From Luteimonas sp. MC1825 (GTDB taxonomy: Bacteria > Pseudomonadota > Gammaproteobacteria > Xanthomonadales > Xanthomonadaceae): a stretch of DNA of 64,000 bases. Every line of letters begins with the position of its first letter. The first letter of the stretch is position 1. The notes below the pieces were generated by a model. That model was not told the DNA's origin, did no database searches, and saw nothing but the letters and a program-made list of their open reading frames with translations. The stretch covers positions 930,001 to 994,000 of the forward strand of contig NZ_CP061714.1 of the NCBI RefSeq assembly GCF_014764385.1, read 5' to 3'. Made by a program: the position numbers and the translations under genes. Positions 36,846 through 46,193 of the stretch are shown here, in pieces.

Positions 36846-39800
36846 TCAACCGCCCGGGGCAAGCACCGCCAGCAATCCCCGCGCCGCCTTGATGCGCTCT
36901 TCCGCCGTCGGCAATTCCAGGGTGATGCGCAGCTTGTCCGGGCCGTCCATCCGGTAGGCCTTCGGCTGGCCCTGCACCATGCGGATCACCGCCATCGGAT
37001 CGACCGACGGCTTTTCGGTGAACTGCACGCGGCCGCCGCTCGCGCCGAGGTCGATCTTGCGGATGCCGAGCGCGGTCGCTGCCAGCTTCAGCTCCGCGAC
37101 CGCGAACAGGTGCTTGGCCGGATCGGGCAGCAGCCCGAAGCGGTCGATCATCTCCACCTGCAGCTCGCGCAGGTCGTCGACCGAACGCGCCGAACTGACA
37201 CGCTTGTAGAGCGTCAGCCGCGTATGCACGTCGGGCAGGTAGTCGTCGGGGATCAGCGAAGGCAGGTGCAGCTCCACCTCGGAACCGCGCGCCGCCGTGC
37301 CGTCGACATCGGGCAGCTCGCCGCGCTTGATCGAGCGCACCGCGCGCTCCAGCAGCTCGGTGTACAGGCTGAAGCCGACCTCGGCCATCTGGCCGCTCTG
37401 GTCCTCGCCGAGCAGCTCGCCGGCGCCGCGGATCTCCAGGTCGTGCGTGGCCAGGGTGAAGCCCGCGCCCAGCTCGTCCATCGATGCGATGGCTTCCAGG
37501 CGCTTCTTCGCGTCCGCACTGATCGAGCGCTTGTCCGGCACCACCAGGTAGGCGTACGACCGGTGGTGCGAGCGGCCGACGCGGCCACGCAGCTGGTGCA
37601 GCTGGGCGAGGCCGAAGCGGTCGGCGCGGTTGATGATGATGGTGTTGGCGTTGGGGATGTCGATGCCGGACTCGATGATGGTCGAGCACAGCAGCACGTT
37701 GGTGCGCTGCTTGTGGAAATCGAGCATCACCCGCTCCAGCTCGCGCTCCGGCATCTGCCCGTGGGCGATGCCGATGCGTGCATCCGGCACCAGCTCCTGC
37801 AGCTCGCGCTCCATGCGCCCGATCGATTCCACGTCATTGTGCAGGAAGTACAGCTGACCGCCGCGCGCCAGTTCGCGCTGGAACGCCTCGCGCAGCTGCT
37901 GGTCGTCCCAGGGCACCACGAAGGTCTGCACCGCCATGCGGTGCGCGGGCGGGGTGGCGATGATCGACAGGTCGCGCAGCCCGGCCATGGCCATGTTGAG
38001 CGTGCGCGGGATGGGCGTGGCGGTGAGCGTGAGCAGGTGCACGTTGGCGCGCAGCGCCTTCAACGCTTCCTTCTGGCGCACGCCGAAGCGCTGCTCCTCG
38101 TCGACGATCACAAGCCCCAGGTCCTTGAAGGCGACGTCCTTCTGCAGCAGGCGGTGCGTGCCGATGATGACGTCGATGCCGCCCTCGGCAACCTTCTCCA
38201 GCTCGACCTTGATCTCCTTGGCGGTCTTGAAGCGCGAGAGCACTTCCACGCGCAGCGGCCAGTCGGCGAAGCGGTCGCGGAAGTTGCGGTAGTGCTGCTC
38301 GGCCAGCAGCGTGGTGGGCACCAGCACCGCGACCTGCTTGCCGCCGGCGGCGGCGGCGAATGCCGCGCGCACCGCGACCTCGGTCTTGCCGAAGCCGACG
38401 TCGCCGCAGACCACGCGGTCCATCGGCTGCGCCGACTGCAGGTCGCGCAGCACGGCCTCGATCGACGCATGCTGGTCGGGCGTTTCCTCGAACGGGAAGC
38501 TCGCCGCGAACGGCTCGTACATCGCGCGGTCAAGGTCGATCGCAAGGCCCACGCGCGCCTGGCGCCTGGCCTGGATCTCGAGCAGTTCGGCGGCGACGTC
38601 GCGCACCTTCTCGGCGGCCTTGCGCTTGGCCTTGGTCCACTGCTCGCCGCCCAGCGAATGCAGCGGCGCGGTGTCCGGCGAGGCGCCCGAGTAGCGGCTG
38701 ATCAGGTGCAGCTGCGCAACCGGCACGTACAGGCGGTCGCCCTTGGCGTATTCGATCTCGACGTATTCGGCGGCGATGCCGCCGGCGTTCAAGGTCACCA
38801 GGCCGCGGTAGCGGCCGACGCCGTGGTCCTCGTGCACGATCGGTGCGCCTTCGGTGAGTTCGCCGAGGTCGCGGATGATCGCTTCCGGCTCGCGCCCGGC
38901 GCGCTTGCGGCGCCGTGGCTGCGCCGCGCGCTCGGGGAACAGCTGGCGCTCGGTGAGGATCGTGACCGGCGTGCCGCCAGCCACCGCGCCATCGAGTGCG
39001 AAGCCGTCGTCGAACGGCGCCACCGCGATCGCGAACGCCGGGCCGCCCGCCGCCAGGAACTCGCCGAAGCCGGCCACCACCTTCGGCTTCAGGTCGGCGG
39101 CGTCGAGCACTTCCAGCAGCGCCTCGCGGCGACCGGCGGTATCGGCGGCGACCAGCACGCGACCCGGATAACTGGCGAGGAAGGACTTCAGTTCGGACGC
39201 CGGCTGCTCGTGGCGACCGGACAGCGGCAGCTCCGGCGCGGGCTGGTCGCCGAGCGGCGCGGCCTCGGCCAGGCGCGCGTGGCCGGCACCGGCCACGTCG
39301 ATGCGCTCGCGGGCGTTGAAGCGCGCGCGCAGGGCGTCGGGCGGCAGCCACAGCGTGTCGGGCGACAGCACCGGGTGCTCGATGTCGTGGCGGCGCTGCT
39401 CGTAGCGCTCGCCCACCTGCGCCCAGAAATGATCGGCCGCCGCCGATGCGCCGTCGTCGACCAGCGGCAGCGCCTTGTCGCCGATGTAGTCGAACAGCGT
39501 GGCGGTGGCGGCATCGTCGAAGAACAGCGGCAGGTAGTACTCGATGCCGGCCGGCGCCAGCCCGGCCTTCAGGTCCTGGAACAGCGCGCTGCGCCGGGTG
39601 TCGATGTCGAAGCGTTCGCGCAGTGCGGTCATCGCGCGGGTGGTCGCGGCCTCGTCCAGCGGCACCTCGCGTCCGGGCATCAGCTGCACCGCGTCCACCT
39701 TGTCCAGCGAACGCTGGCTCTCCGGGTCGAAGGCGCGGATGGTGTCGATGTCCTCGTCGAACAGCTCGACGCGGAACGGGGCGTCGGCGCCCATCGGATA

Positions 39801-40358
39801 CACGTCGAGCAGGCCGCCGCGCACCGCGAAGTCACCGGGGTCGAACACCTGCGGCACGTTGCGGTAGCCGGCCGACTGCAGGCGATGTTTTTCGGCGTCG
39901 AGGTCCAGGCGCTGGCCGACGCGCAGGTCGAAGCTGTTGCCGACCACGTACGACAGCGGCGGCAGGCGCTGCATCAGGGTCTGCACAGGCACCACCACGA
40001 TCCCGCGCGCCAGCGTCGGCAGCCGGCGCATGGTCGCCAGGCGCTGGGAAATGATGTCCGGGTGCGGGCTGAAGCGGTCGTAGGGCAGGGTTTCCCAGTC
40101 CGGGAACGCCAGCACAGGCAACGCCGCGTCGCCGGCCAGCAGGGTGTGCAGGTCGGTCTCGAGCTGGGTGGCCGCGTGGTTGTCGCGGGCCACGGCGAGC
40201 AGCACACCGCCGTGTGCACGCGCGGCACCGGCCACGAACCAGGCCAGTGCCGAGCGCGACGCCGGCGCGCGCCACCAGGCGCGCGGGCGGCCGGGGCCGG
40301 GCAGCGGCGGGACGGGAAGCAGTGGGAGAAGGGAGCTGGGCTGGGGCTTGTCGGTCAT
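36846..40358 (-). CDS. mfd: Transcription-repair coupling factor Mfd
   Basis: An ATP-dependent translocase of 1170 residues that removes stalled RNA polymerase and recruits UvrA to lesions. UvrB-homology modules lie at the N-terminus. An RNA-polymerase-interaction domain near 480-560 contains VHEDHGVGRYRGLV. The helicase motor has GDVGFGKTEVAVRAAF, VDEEQRFGVRQKE, LTATPIPRTLNMA and the RGRVGRS motif. The C-terminal TRCF domain begins at about 1000. ATG 40358 (MTDKPQPSS) is preferred over GTG 40364. Length and motifs are complete. Confidence 0.97.
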   Translation of the reverse strand: MTDKPQPSSLLPLLPVPPLPGPGRPRAWWRAPASRSALAWFVAGAARAHGGVLLAVARDNHAATQLETDLHTLLAGDAALPVLAFPDWETLPYDRFSPHPDIISQRLATMRRLPTLARGIVVVPVQTLMQRLPPLSYVVGNSFDLRVGQRLDLDAEKHRLQSAGYRNVPQVFDPGDFAVRGGLLDVYPMGADAPFRVELFDEDIDTIRAFDPESQRSLDKVDAVQLMPGREVPLDEAATTRAMTALRERFDIDTRRSALFQDLKAGLAPAGIEYYLPLFFDDAATATLFDYIGDKALPLVDDGASAAADHFWAQVGERYEQRRHDIEHPVLSPDTLWLPPDALRARFNARERIDVAGAGHARLAEAAPLGDQPAPELPLSGRHEQPASELKSFLASYPGRVLVAADTAGRREALLEVLDAADLKPKVVAGFGEFLAAGGPAFAIAVAPFDDGFALDGAVAGGTPVTILTERQLFPERAAQPRRRKRAGREPEAIIRDLGELTEGAPIVHEDHGVGRYRGLVTLNAGGIAAEYVEIEYAKGDRLYVPVAQLHLISRYSGASPDTAPLHSLGGEQWTKAKRKAAEKVRDVAAELLEIQARRQARVGLAIDLDRAMYEPFAASFPFEETPDQHASIEAVLRDLQSAQPMDRVVCGDVGFGKTEVAVRAAFAAAAGGKQVAVLVPTTLLAEQHYRNFRDRFADWPLRVEVLSRFKTAKEIKVELEKVAEGGIDVIIGTHRLLQKDVAFKDLGLVIVDEEQRFGVRQKEALKALRANVHLLTLTATPIPRTLNMAMAGLRDLSIIATPPAHRMAVQTFVVPWDDQQLREAFQRELARGGQLYFLHNDVESIGRMERELQELVPDARIGIAHGQMPERELERVMLDFHKQRTNVLLCSTIIESGIDIPNANTIIINRADRFGLAQLHQLRGRVGRSHHRSYAYLVVPDKRSISADAKKRLEAIASMDELGAGFTLATHDLEIRGAGELLGEDQSGQMAEVGFSLYTELLERAVRSIKRGELPDVDGTAARGSEVELHLPSLIPDDYLPDVHTRLTLYKRVSSARSVDDLRELQVEMIDRFGLLPDPAKHLFAVAELKLAATALGIRKIDLGASGGRVQFTEKPSVDPMAVIRMVQGQPKAYRMDGPDKLRITLELPTAEERIKAARGLLAVLAPGG

Positions 40359-40384
40359 CGGCACTTCAAAACAACGGCAGCGCC

Positions 40385-40403
40385 GGAGCGGTCGATCCGC
40401 TCC
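40385..40403 (-). terminator. Candidate intrinsic terminator after GNAT gene
   Basis: On the minus strand GGAGCGG-ATCGA-CCGCTCC forms a perfect 7-bp stem, 19 bp after the acetyltransferase stop. It is followed by GGCGCTGCCGTTGTTTTG, so the U-rich run is slightly distal. It would separate this gene from mfd. Confidence 0.45.
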
Positions 40404-40421
40404 AGCGCAAGGCCGACCAGT

Positions 40422-41033
40422 TTACCCGCGCTCGGCGGCTTCGCCCTCGCCGGGCCCAGCCCCGACATCCGGGCCGGACGTGCCGTTGGCGCCGGCCGGG
40501 GCGAGGTCGAGCACCGCGTGCACCAGCCCCGGTGCCCCGCCGGGGGCGCGGCTGAAGCCCATGGAGTCGAGCAGGGCGAGCATGGGCGCATTGTCCTCGC
40601 GCACGTCGCCGTGCACGCGGTCCAGCTTCTTGCCGCGCGACCAGCGCACCACGCGGCGCATCAGGTGCCGGCCCAGGCCCATGCCGGCCACGTAACTGCT
40701 GACCAGCACGGTGAACGCCGCATCACGCGTGCCCGGCACCACCGCGACCCGGGCCACGCCACCGATCAGCGCTTCGCCCGGCGGCAAGGGTTCGGACACC
40801 ACCAGCGCGAACTCGCTGCGGCTGTCGGGGTGGGTCATGCGGTGAGCGAGTTCCGGGGTCATTTCCGGCACGTCGTCAAGGAAGCGCTGGCGGACTTCTT
40901 CGGGCTGCAGCAGCTCGAAGCCGGCGCGCAGCGCAGGCGCGTCATCGGGCCGGATGGGCCGGATGACGATGTTGCGGCCGTTGGCGAGGCGGACTTCCTC
41001 GTGCCAGGGCGGGAGACGGTTGCGAGCGACCAT
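40422..41033 (-). CDS. GNAT family N-acetyltransferase (Pat-like domain)
   Basis: An acetyltransferase of 203 residues. The first part, VRLANGRNIVIRPIRPDDAPALR, is the start seen in GNAT domains of protein acetyltransferases of the Pat/YfiQ type. EVRQRFLDDVPEMTPELAHRMTH and the acetyl-CoA loop YVAGMGLGRHLMRRVV follow, then a DNAPMLALLDSMGF motif. The C-terminus is an Ala/Gly-rich tail. It resembles the C-terminal half of larger protein lysine acetyltransferases, here as a free-standing domain. The acceptor substrate is unknown. Confidence 0.85.
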   Translation of the reverse strand: MVARNRLPPWHEEVRLANGRNIVIRPIRPDDAPALRAGFELLQPEEVRQRFLDDVPEMTPELAHRMTHPDSRSEFALVVSEPLPPGEALIGGVARVAVVPGTRDAAFTVLVSSYVAGMGLGRHLMRRVVRWSRGKKLDRVHGDVREDNAPMLALLDSMGFSRAPGGAPGLVHAVLDLAPAGANGTSGPDVGAGPGEGEAAERG

Positions 41034-41097
41034 GGGCGGATGCTCGCACGGTCGAAGTGAAGCCCTTTTTTACATCGCCGGCGCGGCCGGCCCGCCC

Positions 41098-41955
41098 TCA
41101 CTCCGGACCGCGCAGCCACTGCACGCGCGACGAGGCACCCTTGCCGCCGATCGCGCCGGCCAGCGCGGCCAGCGCCGGCGTCAGCGCGGCGTCGAACTTC
41201 CACGGTGCATTGACCACCACCAGGCCGCTGCCGTTCATGCGCAGCGGCGAGTCGTCGGGGCGCACCAGCAGTTCGGTCACCAGCACCGACTTGGCCGGGA
41301 GGTCCGCGGCGCGGCGCTGGAACGGCCCCAGGGTGCGGCGCAGCTTGATCGGGTACCACAGCGCGAAGACCCCCTGCGGGAACCGCCGCAGGCCTTCGCG
41401 GATCGCAGCCAGCGCGTCGTCGAATTCGGCGAGCTGGGTTTCGTAGGGCGGGTCGATCAGCACCAGCCCGCGGCCGATGCGCGCATCGCCGTCGCGCGGC
41501 GGCAGCAGCGAGCGCATCGTCGCGTAGCCGTCGGTGGGCAGCACGCGTACGCGGCGGTCGTGTTCGAAGCCTTCCGCCAGCACCGCGTACTCGGCTGGCT
41601 GGATCTCGCAACAGGCGATGCGGTCCTGCTCGCGCAGCGCATGCGCCAGCAGCCACGGAGAGCCCGGGTAGGCATCGTTGCCGTGCGCCTTGCGGCAGGC
41701 GCGCACCGCGGCCAGGTAGCGCGTGATCGCGGGCACGCGCGGGTCCTCGGCCAGCAGGCGCTCGATGCCTTCCTCGGCCTCGCCGGTGCGCAGCGCCGCG
41801 TCGGCGCGCAGCCGGTAGCGGCCACGGCCGGCGTGGGTGTCGAGCGCGAACAGGGGCGCGGGCTTGGCGGTCAGGGCTTCGCACAGCGCCAGCAGGACGA
41901 CGTGCTTGAGCACGTCCGCGTGGTTGCCGGCATGGAAGGCGTGGCGGTAGTTCAT
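41098..41955 (-). CDS. rlmJ: 23S rRNA (adenine(2030)-N6)-methyltransferase RlmJ
   Basis: A SAM-dependent methyltransferase of 285 residues that methylates A2030 of 23S rRNA. It has the MNYRHAFHAGNHADVLKHVVL N-terminus typical of RlmJ, the SAM-binding LDTHAGRGRY and the catalytic DPPY motif (LIDPPYETQL). ATG 41955 is unambiguous. It is divergent from creB across 51 bp. Confidence 0.95.
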   Translation of the reverse strand: MNYRHAFHAGNHADVLKHVVLLALCEALTAKPAPLFALDTHAGRGRYRLRADAALRTGEAEEGIERLLAEDPRVPAITRYLAAVRACRKAHGNDAYPGSPWLLAHALREQDRIACCEIQPAEYAVLAEGFEHDRRVRVLPTDGYATMRSLLPPRDGDARIGRGLVLIDPPYETQLAEFDDALAAIREGLRRFPQGVFALWYPIKLRRTLGPFQRRAADLPAKSVLVTELLVRPDDSPLRMNGSGLVVVNAPWKFDAALTPALAALAGAIGGKGASSRVQWLRGPE

Positions 41956-42006
41956 CGCGCCAAGGATACGCGGGCGGGCCCCCGGCCGCGGGTATGCTCT
42001 TCCGCC

Positions 42007-42711
42007 ATGACCGCCGATGCCGCCACCCGCTCCACCGTGCTGCTGGTCGAGGACGACCTGGCGATCGCGGAGACCATCCTCTATCCGCTGCGCGCGGAGG
42101 GCTTTGCCGTGGAGCACCACCTGCTGGGCGGCGGCGTGGCCGAGCGCGTGCGCGCCGGCGGCATCGACCTGGTGCTGCTGGATGTCGGATTGCCAGACGT
42201 CGGCGGATTCGAGGTGTGCCGGCGGCTGCGGGCGTTCAGCGCGCTGCCGGTGGTGTTCCTCACCGCGCGCAGCGACGAGTTCGACCGCGTGCTGGGCCTG
42301 GAGCTTGGCGCCGACGACTACATCGCCAAGCCGTTCTCGCCGCGCGAGCTGGTGGCGCGGGTGCGCGCGCGGCTGCGCCGCCATCCGGTCGCGGACACCG
42401 ACGGCGGCGGCGTGCGGCGCAACGGCCGTTTCGAGCACGATGCGGACGCGCGGCGGATCGCGTTCGCCGGCACCCAGCTCGAGCTCACCCGCTACGAGTA
42501 CGCGCTGCTCGCGGAGCTGCTGCGGCGGCCCGGCGCCATCCTCAGCCGCGCGCAACTGCTCGACCGCGCCTGGCACGACGCCGGCGACAGCGGCGAACGC
42601 ACCATCGACACCCACGTCAAGACGCTGCGCGGCAAGCTGCGCGCGGCGGATGCCGCGGCCGACCCGCTGCGCACCCATCGCGGCGTCGGCTACTCGCTCG
42701 ACGTCGGCTGA
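42007..42711 (+). CDS. creB: Response regulator CreB
   Basis: An OmpR-family regulator of 234 residues. The receiver has VEDDLAIAET, phospho-Asp D59 (LVLLDVGLPD) and K108 (DDYIAKPF). The winged helix has ELTRYEYALLAELLRRPG and THVKTLRGKLR. It is identified as CreB by the creC and creD genes that follow and by the cre-tag upstream of creD. CreBC systems respond to carbon or envelope conditions and, in relatives such as Aeromonas (BlrAB), to beta-lactams. Confidence 0.92.
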   Translation: MTADAATRSTVLLVEDDLAIAETILYPLRAEGFAVEHHLLGGGVAERVRAGGIDLVLLDVGLPDVGGFEVCRRLRAFSALPVVFLTARSDEFDRVLGLELGADDYIAKPFSPRELVARVRARLRRHPVADTDGGGVRRNGRFEHDADARRIAFAGTQLELTRYEYALLAELLRRPGAILSRAQLLDRAWHDAGDSGERTIDTHVKTLRGKLRAADAAADPLRTHRGVGYSLDVG

Positions 42712-42717
42712 AGCACG

Positions 42718-44154
42718 GTGCGCATCGGCCTGCGGATCCTGCTCGGCTACTTCGTGATCGTCGCGCTGGCGGCGCTGCTGCTCGGACGGGTGTTCGTGCA
42801 GCAGGTGAAGCCCGGCGTGCGCCAGGCGATGGAGGACACCTTGGCCGACACCGCCAACGTGCTGGCGGAGCTGGCCACCGACGACCTGCTGGCCGGGCGC
42901 ATGGACGTCGGCCGCTTCGCCACGCGCGTGCGCGCACTGGCCGCGCGCGACCCGGGCGCGCGCATCTGGGGCTTCGACAAGCACGCGGTGAGCTACCGGA
43001 TCACGGTCACCGATGCCCGGGGCATCGTGGTGTTCGACTCCGCCGGGCGCGACCTGGGCCGCGACTATTCGAAGTGGAACGACGTGCATCGCACCCTGCG
43101 CGGCGAGTACGGCGCGCGCTCCACGCGCAGCGACCCGGCCGACGACGCCAGCTCGGTGATGCATGTGGCGGCACCGATCCTGGATGGCGCGCGCATCGCC
43201 GGCGTGCTCACCGTGTCCAAGCCCAACCAGGCGATGGCGCCGTTCATCGCGCGCAGCCAGGCGGTGGTGATGCGCTGGGGCTGGGTGCTGCTGGGCACGT
43301 CGCTGCTGGTGGGCCTGCTGGCAGCGTGGTGGCTGGCGCGCCAGCTCGGTGGCCTGCGCCGCTATGCCGATGCCGCCGCCGCCGGCGAACGCGCGGTGCT
43401 GCCGGACTCCGCCGGCGAGTTCGCCGACCTGGGCCGCGCGATCGAGTCGATGCGCCTGCGGCTGGAAGACCGCCAGTACGTCGAGCGCTACGTGCACACG
43501 CTCACCCACGAACTGAAGGCGCCGCTGGCCGCGATCCGCGGCGCGGCGGAGCTGCTGGAATCGCCGCTGCCCGATCCCGACCGCGTGCGCTTCGCCGGCC
43601 ACATCGGCGCGCAGAGCACGCGCATGGCGACGATGATCGACATGCTGCTGGCGCTGGCCGCGGTGGAGCACAGGCAGCAGCTCGACGCGCCGGTTGCGGT
43701 GGACGTCGCGGCCCTGGTCGCCGAGGTCTGCGAGGATGCGGCGCCGCGGATGGCCGCGGCCGGCCTTGCGCTGCAGGTCGAGACCTCGCCGTTGCCCGCG
43801 GTGGTGGCGGGGGATGCGTTCCTGCTCCGCCACGCGCTGGCCAACCTCGTCGACAACGCGATCGGTTTTTCGCCGGCCGGCGGCCGCGTGCTGGTGGCAC
43901 TGCGACACGTCGACGGTCACGTGGAGGTGGACATCGCCGATGACGGCCCGGGGATCCCCGACTACGCCGCGGGACGCGTCTTCGAACGCTTCTACTCGCT
44001 GCCGCGACCGGGCGACCGCGGCCGCAGCAGTGGCCTGGGCCTGACCTTCGTCGCCGAGGTCGCGGCGCTGCACGGCGGGCGCGCGGCGCTCCGCAACCGC
44101 GACGGTGGTGGTGCCGTCGCCAGCCTGGTGTTGCCGCTGCAGCCGATCAGGTAA
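42718..44154 (+). CDS. creC: Sensor histidine kinase CreC
   Basis: A membrane kinase of 478 residues. TM1 is at about 7-27. A periplasmic sensor (about 28-185) has YRITVTDARGIVVFDS, the CreC/DUF3404-like fold. TM2 is at about 188-208, followed by HAMP. HisKA has HTLTHELKAPLAAIRGAAE with His near 263, and HATPase has LANLVDNAIGFS, DDGPGIPD and GLGLTFV. GTG 42718, 6 bp after the creB stop, gives the natural first membrane helix. No creA gene is present. Confidence 0.92.
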   Translation: MRIGLRILLGYFVIVALAALLLGRVFVQQVKPGVRQAMEDTLADTANVLAELATDDLLAGRMDVGRFATRVRALAARDPGARIWGFDKHAVSYRITVTDARGIVVFDSAGRDLGRDYSKWNDVHRTLRGEYGARSTRSDPADDASSVMHVAAPILDGARIAGVLTVSKPNQAMAPFIARSQAVVMRWGWVLLGTSLLVGLLAAWWLARQLGGLRRYADAAAAGERAVLPDSAGEFADLGRAIESMRLRLEDRQYVERYVHTLTHELKAPLAAIRGAAELLESPLPDPDRVRFAGHIGAQSTRMATMIDMLLALAAVEHRQQLDAPVAVDVAALVAEVCEDAAPRMAAAGLALQVETSPLPAVVAGDAFLLRHALANLVDNAIGFSPAGGRVLVALRHVDGHVEVDIADDGPGIPDYAAGRVFERFYSLPRPGDRGRSSGLGLTFVAEVAALHGGRAALRNRDGGGAVASLVLPLQPIR

Positions 44155-44210
44155 CGCGTGCACCCTGCGGTAGCGCGTGGCAATCCGGTGTCGCGTCGCT
44201 CGCCGCGCGC

Positions 44211-44226
44211 TTCACCCTCGCTTCAT
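44211..44226 (+). promoter_or_regulatory. Cre-tag (CreB binding site) before creD
   Basis: TTCAC-CCTCGC-TTCAT fits the CreB/BlrA recognition tag TTCAC-N6-TTCAC at nine of ten conserved positions, with the correct 6-nt spacer. It lies 70 bp upstream of the creD ATG, within the creC-creD gap, where the tag sits in Enterobacteria and Aeromonas. Confidence 0.75.
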
Positions 44227-44295
44227 CGTGGCCCCGTCGTGCCGCCACTCGCCGCCAGCAGCCTGTCCGCTCTCTTCTCCGTTCGTGAGGGCGAC

Positions 44296-45618
44296 ATGCG
44301 TCTCTGGTTCAAGGTGGTGATGGTCGCGGCGATGACGCTGGCGATCCTGGTGGCGCTGGCGATGGTCCGCGGCGTGATCGACGAGCGCCAGGCGCGACGC
44401 GCGGAAGCGGTGGCCAGCGTGGTGGCGGGCTTCGGCGGGGCGCAGGTGCTGGCGGGACCGGTGCTGGTGGTGCCGTACGTGGAGGAGGTCGAAGAGGACG
44501 TGCGCGATGCGGCCGGCATCCTGCACAAGGTGACGCGCACGCGCGAGCGGCAGTGGACGTTCTTCCCGGAGACCCTGCTGGTCGATGGCGCGCTGGCGCC
44601 GGACACGCGCCGCCGCGGCCTGCACCAGGTGCGGGTGTACCAGTGGTCCGGCTCGCTGCGGGCGCGCTTCGACGCGCGCATCCCCGACGAAGTCGGCCGC
44701 GTGCGGCGCATCGGCCGGCCGTGGCTGGCGCACGGCATCGCCGATGTGCGCGGACTGCGCGAGCTGCCGGTGTTCACGCTCGACGGCAAGGCGCTGCCGC
44801 TGGTGCAGGGCCTGGGCCATGCCGACGGGCCGGGACTGCATGCGCGCCTGGCGGCACCGCGCGCGGGGCAGCGCCTGGCGTTCGCGACCGCGCTCGCGCT
44901 CGAGCTGCGCGGCACCGAGTCGTTCGCCATGCTGCCGGTGGCGCGCAGCAACGACCTGCGCCTGCAGTCGTCGTGGCGGCATCCGAAGTTCGAGGGCCTC
45001 TCGCCACAGCACGACATCGGCGCCGACGGCTTCCGCGCGCGCTGGCAGGTGGCGGCGCTCGCCACCGGCGCGCAGCGCGAATACCGCCACGCCCCCGATG
45101 TCGCCCGGCACGCAGGCGGCGCGGACGGGGCGCAGACCAGCGCGGTCCGCGTGGCGCTGATCGACCCGGTAAACGCCTACCTGCAGGCCGAGCGCGCCAC
45201 CAAGTACGGCGTGCTGTTCGTGGTCCTGACCTTCGTCGGCTTCTTCATGTTCGAACTGCTGCGGCAGCTGCCGATCCATCCCGTGCAGTACGCGCTGGTG
45301 GGGCTGGCGATCGCGCTGTTCTTCCTGCTGCTGGTCAGCCTCGGTGAACACATCGCCTTCGGATGGGCCTATCTGGTCGCGGCGTCGGCCTGCATCGGGC
45401 TGATCGGCTTCTACCTGTCCGCGGTGCTGCGCGGCGTGCTGCGTGGCGTCGGCTTCGCCGCCATGCTGGCACTGCTCTATGCCGCGCTCTACGGCCTGCT
45501 GGTGTCGGAGGACAACGCGCTGGTGCTGGGCGCCGGCCTGCTGTTCGCGATCCTGGCCGCGATCATGGTGCTGACCCGCAAGGTGGACTGGTACGCGCTG
45601 TCCGGACGTGGTGCATGA
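44296..45618 (+). CDS. creD: Inner-membrane protein CreD
   Basis: A protein of 440 residues. TM1 is at about 7-27. A large periplasmic domain (about 30-335) has QVLAGPVLVVPYVEE, AVGE-free SGSLRARFDARIP and LPVARSNDLRLQSSWRHPKFEG. Five to six membrane helices follow from about 300, including ATKYGVLFVVLTFVGFFMFEL and HPVQYALVGLAIALFFLLL, which are signatures of CreD. CreD is the main CreB-controlled gene and affects envelope integrity. ATG 44296 was chosen over earlier in-frame starts because it opens the first helix and leaves the cre-tag upstream. Confidence 0.93.
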   Translation: MRLWFKVVMVAAMTLAILVALAMVRGVIDERQARRAEAVASVVAGFGGAQVLAGPVLVVPYVEEVEEDVRDAAGILHKVTRTRERQWTFFPETLLVDGALAPDTRRRGLHQVRVYQWSGSLRARFDARIPDEVGRVRRIGRPWLAHGIADVRGLRELPVFTLDGKALPLVQGLGHADGPGLHARLAAPRAGQRLAFATALALELRGTESFAMLPVARSNDLRLQSSWRHPKFEGLSPQHDIGADGFRARWQVAALATGAQREYRHAPDVARHAGGADGAQTSAVRVALIDPVNAYLQAERATKYGVLFVVLTFVGFFMFELLRQLPIHPVQYALVGLAIALFFLLLVSLGEHIAFGWAYLVAASACIGLIGFYLSAVLRGVLRGVGFAAMLALLYAALYGLLVSEDNALVLGAGLLFAILAAIMVLTRKVDWYALSGRGA

Positions 45619-45629
45619 GCGCGTCGCGC

Positions 45630-46193
45630 TCAGCCGATGGCCGGCAACATGCGGCCCAGTGCAAGGGACCCCGCGGCCAGCGCCGCGCCGATCGCCGTGG
45701 CCGCGAGCACGTCACTGGGGTAGTGCAGGCCCAGCACCACGCGCGACAGCGCAACCAGCGCGGTAAACGGCAGCAGCAGCCACGCCAGCTGCGGGTAGTA
45801 GGCCAGCGCGACGATGGTGAAGGCCACCGCATGCAGGGTATGCCCGGAGGGAAAGCTGAACTCGTCGAGCGGGGCGATCCAGGCGCGGACGCGCACGTCG
45901 GTGGCGAACGGCCGCGGCCGCCGCGTCCAGCGCTTGAGCGCCTTGTACAGCAGCAGCGCGACCACGCCGGTGGCCGCCAGGTGTGCCGATGCCGCCAGCC
46001 CCTGGATGCCATCCAGCACCACCAGCGCCGCCATCAGCACGCACCAGGCCACGCCGTCGCCGAGCCGGCTTACGGTGGCGAAGACGCGCAGCACGTGCGT
46101 CGTGGCGCACCAGCCGTTGGTGCGCAGGCACCAGGCAAGATCGCCGCCGCGCGCGGCGTCAGGCGAGGGCGTTGGCGCGGGTGGTCGCGGCAT
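45630..46193 (-). CDS. PAP2-family membrane phosphatase
   Basis: A protein of 187 residues with about five membrane segments and the three PAP2 motifs: KRWTRRPRP (KxxxxxxRP), PSGHT, and SRVVLGLHYPSD (SRxxxxxHxxxD). It probably dephosphorylates undecaprenyl pyrophosphate or lipid phosphates on the periplasmic face. ATG 46193 overlaps the 3' end of the glycosyltransferase gene by 35 bp, so the two are co-transcribed. A linked role in glycolipid metabolism is plausible. Confidence 0.85.
   Translation of the reverse strand: MPRPPAPTPSPDAARGGDLAWCLRTNGWCATTHVLRVFATVSRLGDGVAWCVLMAALVVLDGIQGLAASAHLAATGVVALLLYKALKRWTRRPRPFATDVRVRAWIAPLDEFSFPSGHTLHAVAFTIVALAYYPQLAWLLLPFTALVALSRVVLGLHYPSDVLAATAIGAALAAGSLALGRMLPAIG

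Noticed and set aside
36834..41060. A 1408-codon plus-strand open frame across mfd and the neighbouring acetyltransferase gene
   Set aside because: It is antisense to mfd, whose motifs are all intact. The translated sequence has the His/Arg/Gln-rich composition of a shadow frame.
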